Source of the DNA: Acinetobacter sp. WU_MDCI_Axc73
Lineage (GTDB): Bacteria; Pseudomonadota; Gammaproteobacteria; Pseudomonadales; Moraxellaceae
NCBI RefSeq assembly: GCF_025562455.1
Contig: NZ_JAHPRO010000005.1
Location: 1-64,000, forward strand
Length of the DNA: 64,000 nt
Reading direction: 5' to 3'
Below, one piece after another: positions 59,803-64,000 of this stretch (its first letter is position 1; each line of letters begins with the position of its first letter). The notes below the pieces were generated by a model. The model ran no database searches. It worked only from the letters and a program-made list of their open reading frames with translations, and was not told where the DNA came from. The position numbers and the translations under genes were made by a program.

Positions 59803-60495
59803 ATGAATGCTTCTTACCTTTCTTCTACGCTTGCTTCTCATTCTGATGTCCCTGAATTTGATCAGAAAGCACCTAGTCGTACCGTAGGGCGTAAAGCAAC
59901 GATTACCAAAGAGGAATTGTTTGAAGCCGCATTAAACTTGATTGGACCAGAAAAAAGTATTGCGTCCCTAAGTTTAAGAGAAGTTGCTCGAGAGGCTGGT
60001 ATTGCCCCGAATAGTTTTTATCGCCATTTTAAGGACATTGATGAACTTGCAATTGCTTTGATTGATCGTTCAGGAATTGTATTGCGTCAGATTATCCGTG
60101 AATCCAGATTACAAGCGTCCAAGCAAAACAGCATCATTCGTAGTTCGGTCGAAGTATTCATTCAACAACTAGATACCGATGAGGGTAATCTAAGTTTATT
60201 GTTACGTGAAGGTTTTACGGGTTCAAAGTCATATAAGGAAGCCGTAGAACGTCAGCTCATATTCTTTCAACAAGAATTACAAGAAGATTTAATTCGTCTG
60301 GAACGCTTAAACCATAGTAAGCTTTTTCATCCAGATCTCGTTGCCAAAGCCATTACTCAGTTGGTATTTAATATGGGGGCAAAAGTTATTGATTTGCCTA
60401 ATCAACAGCGCGAAGAGGTGGCAGAACAGACAATGGTGATGATTCGCATGATCTTAGAGGGCGCGCGTCACCTAGATGAATCAAAAATACGCTAA
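59803..60495 (+). CDS. fabR: FabR/DesT-like TetR-family regulator of unsaturated lipid synthesis
   Basis: Regulator of 230 residues. Its HTH block ASLSLREVAREAGIAPNSFYRHFKDIDELAIALID closely matches E. coli FabR. The RQIIRESRL...SIIRSSVEVFIQQL and LLLREGFTGS segments of the ligand domain match too. FabR and DesT sense the saturated/unsaturated acyl-CoA or ACP ratio. Divergence from the desaturase/reductase pair is the DesT-DesC-DesB arrangement of Pseudomonas, so control of those genes is likely. The ATG giving MNASYLSS is chosen over a TTG three codons earlier. An N-terminal extension of about 30 residues precedes the HTH. Confidence 0.9.
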   Translation: MNASYLSSTLASHSDVPEFDQKAPSRTVGRKATITKEELFEAALNLIGPEKSIASLSLREVAREAGIAPNSFYRHFKDIDELAIALIDRSGIVLRQIIRESRLQASKQNSIIRSSVEVFIQQLDTDEGNLSLLLREGFTGSKSYKEAVERQLIFFQQELQEDLIRLERLNHSKLFHPDLVAKAITQLVFNMGAKVIDLPNQQREEVAEQTMVMIRMILEGARHLDESKIR

Positions 60496-60526
60496 TTATT
60501 TGACTTAACAAATAAAAGTCAAATAA
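60496..60526. terminator. AT-rich inverted repeat after fabR
   Basis: An 11-bp perfect stem (TTATTTGACTT/AAGTCAAATAA) begins next to the stop codon. It is followed by A rather than T on the plus strand, so terminator function is uncertain. Confidence 0.4.
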
Positions 60527-60650
60527 AAAATTCTGATACAAAACTTGAATAATAAAAACAATTCTCAATTACATATTGTGATAGCTTAAAAATACAACAT
60601 TAAGTCAGACCAATTTTCATTGGTTAATATCATCTCAATACGGGGTTATC

Positions 60651-61157
60651 ATGAGTAAAGCAACTTCAAAAGTATTAAAAGTTTATACGCGAAATAATTT
60701 AGATGTTTCTGTGAAAGAAGCAACGGTTAAAATCCTGAATCAAATTCTTGCGAATCTGATTGATCTTTCATTGCTGACCAAACAAGCGCACTGGAATATG
60801 CGTGGCAGCAACTTTATTGCAGTTCATGAAATGCTGGATACCTTTAGAACTTCACTCATCACGCACTTAGATAACGTTGCTGAACGTGCAGTTCAGATTG
60901 GTGGTACAGCATTGGGAACAACTCAAGCCGTAGCTAACACTTCACATTTAAAAGCCTACCCAGTCGAAATCCATGATGTTCAGGATCAATTAAAAGAACT
61001 AGCCGATCGTTATGCGATTGTAGCGAATCATTTACGCGATACGATTGATGAAATTGAAGATCCAATTTCCGAGGATATTATTCATGCAGCTTTAGAAGAT
61101 CTGGACCAATATTTGTGGTTCCTTGAAGCTAATATCGATCAGGATAAAACGGCTTAA
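60651..61157 (+). CDS. dps: Dps ferritin-like DNA-protection protein
   Basis: Dodecameric ferroxidase that stores iron and shields DNA in starvation and peroxide stress, 168 residues. The inter-subunit ferroxidase site is present: [25 protein letters not shown] and the following [14 protein letters not shown]. The basic N-terminus ([14 protein letters not shown]) is the usual DNA-binding tail. No OxyR or Fur site could be recognised by eye in the 155-bp upstream gap. It is monocistronic, with a strong terminator. Confidence 0.95.
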   Translation: MSKATSKVLKVYTRNNLDVSVKEATVKILNQILANLIDLSLLTKQAHWNMRGSNFIAVHEMLDTFRTSLITHLDNVAERAVQIGGTALGTTQAVANTSHLKAYPVEIHDVQDQLKELADRYAIVANHLRDTIDEIEDPISEDIIHAALEDLDQYLWFLEANIDQDKTA

Positions 61158-61190
61158 TTTCAGTTTTGAGTGAATAAATTCTTATCAAAT

Positions 61191-61218
61191 AAAAAGGAGG
61201 AATTTTTTCCTCCTTTTT
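61191..61218. terminator. Bidirectional terminator dps / rapA
   Basis: A 12-bp perfect stem (AAAAAGGAGGAA/TTCCTCCTTTTT) with a TTTT loop between convergent genes. Confidence 0.9.
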
Positions 61219-61242
61219 ATATCTACAACCAAATTTATCTAA

Positions 61243-64000
61243 TTACGGTTTAACCACCACCATAACTTGAATCGCTTCTGGCGTAACCGACAAACCATCC
61301 AGTAAGGTTAAGCCTTCTTTTTGCAATTTTTGCAAACGCTCAATCTCATCAGGACGAATGCTTGGGTTAAACTGTTTTAAATAACTTAAACGCTCAATTT
61401 CATATTGCCATTTCTGCGCATAATGTTGCTTGGCCTGTTCGATCAAAGTAGGCAATGATGTTTTAGCAATATCCAAAGCCTGACCATAACGCTGCTCGAT
61501 CACTTCACGACGAGCTTTGACCACTTGACGGCAGCTATTACCATCAAGATGATGCAAATGTGGTCTTAAAATCACTGGATCAATCTTTTCAGATAAGTCC
61601 TGACCATTTTCACTCAACAAAACACGAATTAACTGCTTTGGTAAGCTCGCTGGCAGATTAAGTGATTTAGGCGCAATCACATCCACTTTAAACCAAACTT
61701 CAAGTAATACTGAGCCCTGCTTGAGTGCACTTGATTTTAACACTGCCACATTGGTACTACCAAAAGCTTGGGTGTTAATCATTTCCATCACACTTTCAAC
61801 AAATGGATGTTCCAAGGTCAAATATTGTGCATCTTCACGGATTTGTGCTTGATCACGATAAAAAGTCGCCGTCATGCCTTCCTCATCCAAAGTGAGTCCT
61901 TGTACTTGCATCTGATCTGTCGGCTTGATGATCACGGTACCATTACTTTGCTCATCAAAGTCAATATTGGTCGACGACATGAAACGCTTCATAAACATCG
62001 GCAGCGTGGTATTGTCATCATAATCTTCAAGCGCTGCCACAATCTTTTGCGCCACCACAGGACGACAAGAATTATACTCTAGTAAACGATCACGACCCGC
62101 TTGTAACTCAGCTTCCAATGCCTGACGTTGAACATTCACCTCTTCGAGTAAATCTTCAAAACGTTGCCCCAGATCAGCCAATAAACAATCTTTGAGATCA
62201 ACAATAAAGTTTTCTTGCAAAGTTTGTGCAGTTGGCGAGATGCTAGCAAAAATATTTAAGGCTTCGTTATACCAACGGAACATACGCTCTTGAGCTGTTC
62301 CAAGCAAATATGGTACATGAATCTGAATCCGATTCTCTTGTCCAATACGATCCAGACGACCAATACGTTGTTCTAGTACATCAGGATTCGCTGGCAAATC
62401 GAATAAAATTAAATCACTGGCAAACTGGAAATTACGACCTTCAGAACCAATTTCTGAACAAAGTAAAATCTGTGCGCCGTAGCTATCTTCCGCAAAATAT
62501 GCAGCGGCCTGATCACGTTCAAGTAAACTCATACCTTCATGGAACATTGCAGTACGAATACCTGCATGTAAGCGTAATGCATTTTCCAAGGCTTCGACCA
62601 CTGGCCCACTACGCGCAATCAGTAATACTTTTTTGTGTTTTAAATCCTTACGCAAAACTTCCATGAGCCACGCGACCCGCGGATCTGTTTCCATCCACGC
62701 ACCGTCAAGCTGGCCTTCTTCTGGCCACATTTGTTCGCGGAGTTTACCATCCATTGACCAATCGGCAGGCGCTGGTAAAGGAGCAGGCTGACAATCACGT
62801 CCAGGGAAACCCTGAATGGCTTCACGCGTATTACGGAACAAGATACGGCCCGTACCATGACGGTCTAATAACTCTTGAATGGCTTGATAACGCTGTTCAG
62901 GCTGATCTTCAATACGATGTCCCAATAAATCTTCTACCGCACTGATATGTTCTTCATTCAATGCGTCATTTGACATTAATACTTCAGCCACTTTGGCGGT
63001 TTGTTGATATTGTTCTTCTTCATCTAAAAAACGATCTAAATTGCTAAAGCGTTGTGGATCGAGCAAACGTAAACGAGCAAAGTGACTTTCAACACCCAAC
63101 TGTTCAGGTGTTGCAGTTAGTAATAAGACTCCTGCGGTTTGTTGTGCAAGCTCTTCAACCAGATCATAACGATCATTACCACCTTCTTCTTCACTCCACA
63201 TCAAATGATGTGCTTCATCCACCACCAATAAATCAAAACCTGCTTCCAGCGCCTGTTCACGCAAATCTTCATGGTCAATCATCAAGTCAACACTGGCAAT
63301 AATACATTGCTCAGTCGTGAATGGATTCAAATCAGGATCATGTTCTTTCATCGATGCCGTACGGGTCAAATCAAATAAAGAAAAATGTAAATTGAAACGA
63401 CGACGCATTTCAATCATCCATTGGTATTGCAATGAATCTGGTACCAAAATCAAAATACGTTCCGAACGTCCTGTTTTCAGTTGCTGATGGATAATCAAAC
63501 CAGCCTCAATGGTTTTACCCAGCCCTACTTCATCGGCAAGTAAAACACGTGGCGCAAAACGTTGACCAACTTCATGTGCAATATAAAGTTGATGTGGAAT
63601 CAGCCCCACACGTGCACCAATCAAACCACGTAAAGGACTGGTTTGCATTTGCGCTTGCATCATTAATGCTTCAATACGCAAATCGTACCATTCCTTATAA
63701 TCGACCTGACTAGCAAGCAAACGGTCTACAGGTTTAGACAGTTGAATATGGGCGCCAATCCGTGTTTCATTTAATGCTTTACGTTCTTGTTCACCATTTT
63801 GTAATGTCCGCATCACATTGTAACGTAACACACCGTGCCGATCTTCAATGGACTCAACAAACCATTTGCTACCTTCTTGATCTTGCACTTCATCATTAAT
63901 ATTAAAAATAATACGCGATAAAGGTGCGTTGTTGCGTGCATAGACACGAGTTTCATCGCTCTTTGGAAATAAAATGCTGATTGATCGCTCATCAACATCA
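61243..64000 (-). CDS. rapA: RNA polymerase-associated ATPase RapA (5' end beyond the window)
   Basis: SWI2/SNF2-type ATPase that binds RNA polymerase and helps recycle it after transcription. The frame is open to the right edge, so the first residues are missing. The visible start resembles the Tudor-like N-terminus of E. coli RapA (SILFPKSDETRVYARNNAPLSR). The helicase motifs follow: DEVGLGKTIEAG (I), VVDEAHHLMW (II), LLLTATPEQLG (III), LLCSEIGSEGRNFQFAS and EQRIGRLDRIGQ (V-VI). The C-terminal RapA-specific region ends MVVVKP. About 919 codons are visible, against 968 residues in E. coli. A GTG near 63888 is internal, not the start. Confidence 0.95.
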   Translation of the reverse strand, partial: DVDERSISILFPKSDETRVYARNNAPLSRIIFNINDEVQDQEGSKWFVESIEDRHGVLRYNVMRTLQNGEQERKALNETRIGAHIQLSKPVDRLLASQVDYKEWYDLRIEALMMQAQMQTSPLRGLIGARVGLIPHQLYIAHEVGQRFAPRVLLADEVGLGKTIEAGLIIHQQLKTGRSERILILVPDSLQYQWMIEMRRRFNLHFSLFDLTRTASMKEHDPDLNPFTTEQCIIASVDLMIDHEDLREQALEAGFDLLVVDEAHHLMWSEEEGGNDRYDLVEELAQQTAGVLLLTATPEQLGVESHFARLRLLDPQRFSNLDRFLDEEEQYQQTAKVAEVLMSNDALNEEHISAVEDLLGHRIEDQPEQRYQAIQELLDRHGTGRILFRNTREAIQGFPGRDCQPAPLPAPADWSMDGKLREQMWPEEGQLDGAWMETDPRVAWLMEVLRKDLKHKKVLLIARSGPVVEALENALRLHAGIRTAMFHEGMSLLERDQAAAYFAEDSYGAQILLCSEIGSEGRNFQFASDLILFDLPANPDVLEQRIGRLDRIGQENRIQIHVPYLLGTAQERMFRWYNEALNIFASISPTAQTLQENFIVDLKDCLLADLGQRFEDLLEEVNVQRQALEAELQAGRDRLLEYNSCRPVVAQKIVAALEDYDDNTTLPMFMKRFMSSTNIDFDEQSNGTVIIKPTDQMQVQGLTLDEEGMTATFYRDQAQIREDAQYLTLEHPFVESVMEMINTQAFGSTNVAVLKSSALKQGSVLLEVWFKVDVIAPKSLNLPASLPKQLIRVLLSENGQDLSEKIDPVILRPHLHHLDGNSCRQVVKARREVIEQRYGQALDIAKTSLPTLIEQAKQHYAQKWQYEIERLSYLKQFNPSIRPDEIERLQKLQKEGLTLLDGLSVTPEAIQVMVVVKP

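Overview
The window looks like an ordinary, gene-dense chromosomal stretch of an Acinetobacter species. Evidence: low GC (about 40% by eye), AT-rich intergenic gaps, a 1,3-diaminopropane pair (dat-ddc), the nudJ-mnmA-hflD-purB cluster, and proteins that closely resemble Acinetobacter/Moraxellaceae versions (TrmB, MnmA, FabR-like regulator, two small 'VLSEVCP' secreted proteins). I see no tRNA or rRNA gene, CRISPR array, transposase, integrase or prophage gene. The species cannot be fixed from the sequence alone.

Layout. 1-6 kb: end of an unknown ORF, a beta-class glutathione S-transferase, and a 1524-residue trimeric autotransporter adhesin. 6-8.6 kb: a NarL-type two-component system, divergent from the adhesin across a 16-bp inverted repeat. 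8.7-14 kb: trmB, fadE, a carboxymuconolactone-decarboxylase-like protein and a MASE2-GGDEF cyclase. 14.5-20 kb: proP, oleate hydratase, a DUF4424-like protein and a C39-like protein. 20-23.4 kb: the methyl cycle (SAH riboswitch, ahcY, metF) and rsmE. 23.5-32 kb: a PAS-GGDEF-EAL protein, maeB, cca, grxD, argD. 32-37.8 kb: a LysR regulator, nlpD-like, surE, two paralogous small secreted proteins, a PBP5/6-type carboxypeptidase and a gamma-carbonic-anhydrase-like protein. 37.8-42.7 kb: a nucleotidyltransferase gene broken by a stop codon, then nudJ-mnmA-hflD-purB. 42.7-48 kb: an alkylsulfatase and a TetR regulator around a 38-bp perfect palindrome, an unrecognised lipoprotein and sohB. 48-53 kb: pstSCAB with a Pho box. 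53-56 kb: dat-ddc. 56.7-61.2 kb: a SIMPL protein, a desaturase/ferredoxin-reductase pair divergent from a FabR/DesT-type regulator, and dps. 61.2 kb to the right edge: rapA, cut by the window end.

No clearly new multigene system is present. The best leads are regulatory or small-scale: the SAH riboswitch with a well-formed promoter, the symmetric 38-bp palindrome at the sulfatase/TetR promoter, the inverted repeat between adhesin and two-component system, a terminator stem that contains the cca Shine-Dalgarno, a nonsense codon inside the GS motif of a nucleotidyltransferase, the tandem small secreted proteins, and palindromic repeats around metF and purB.
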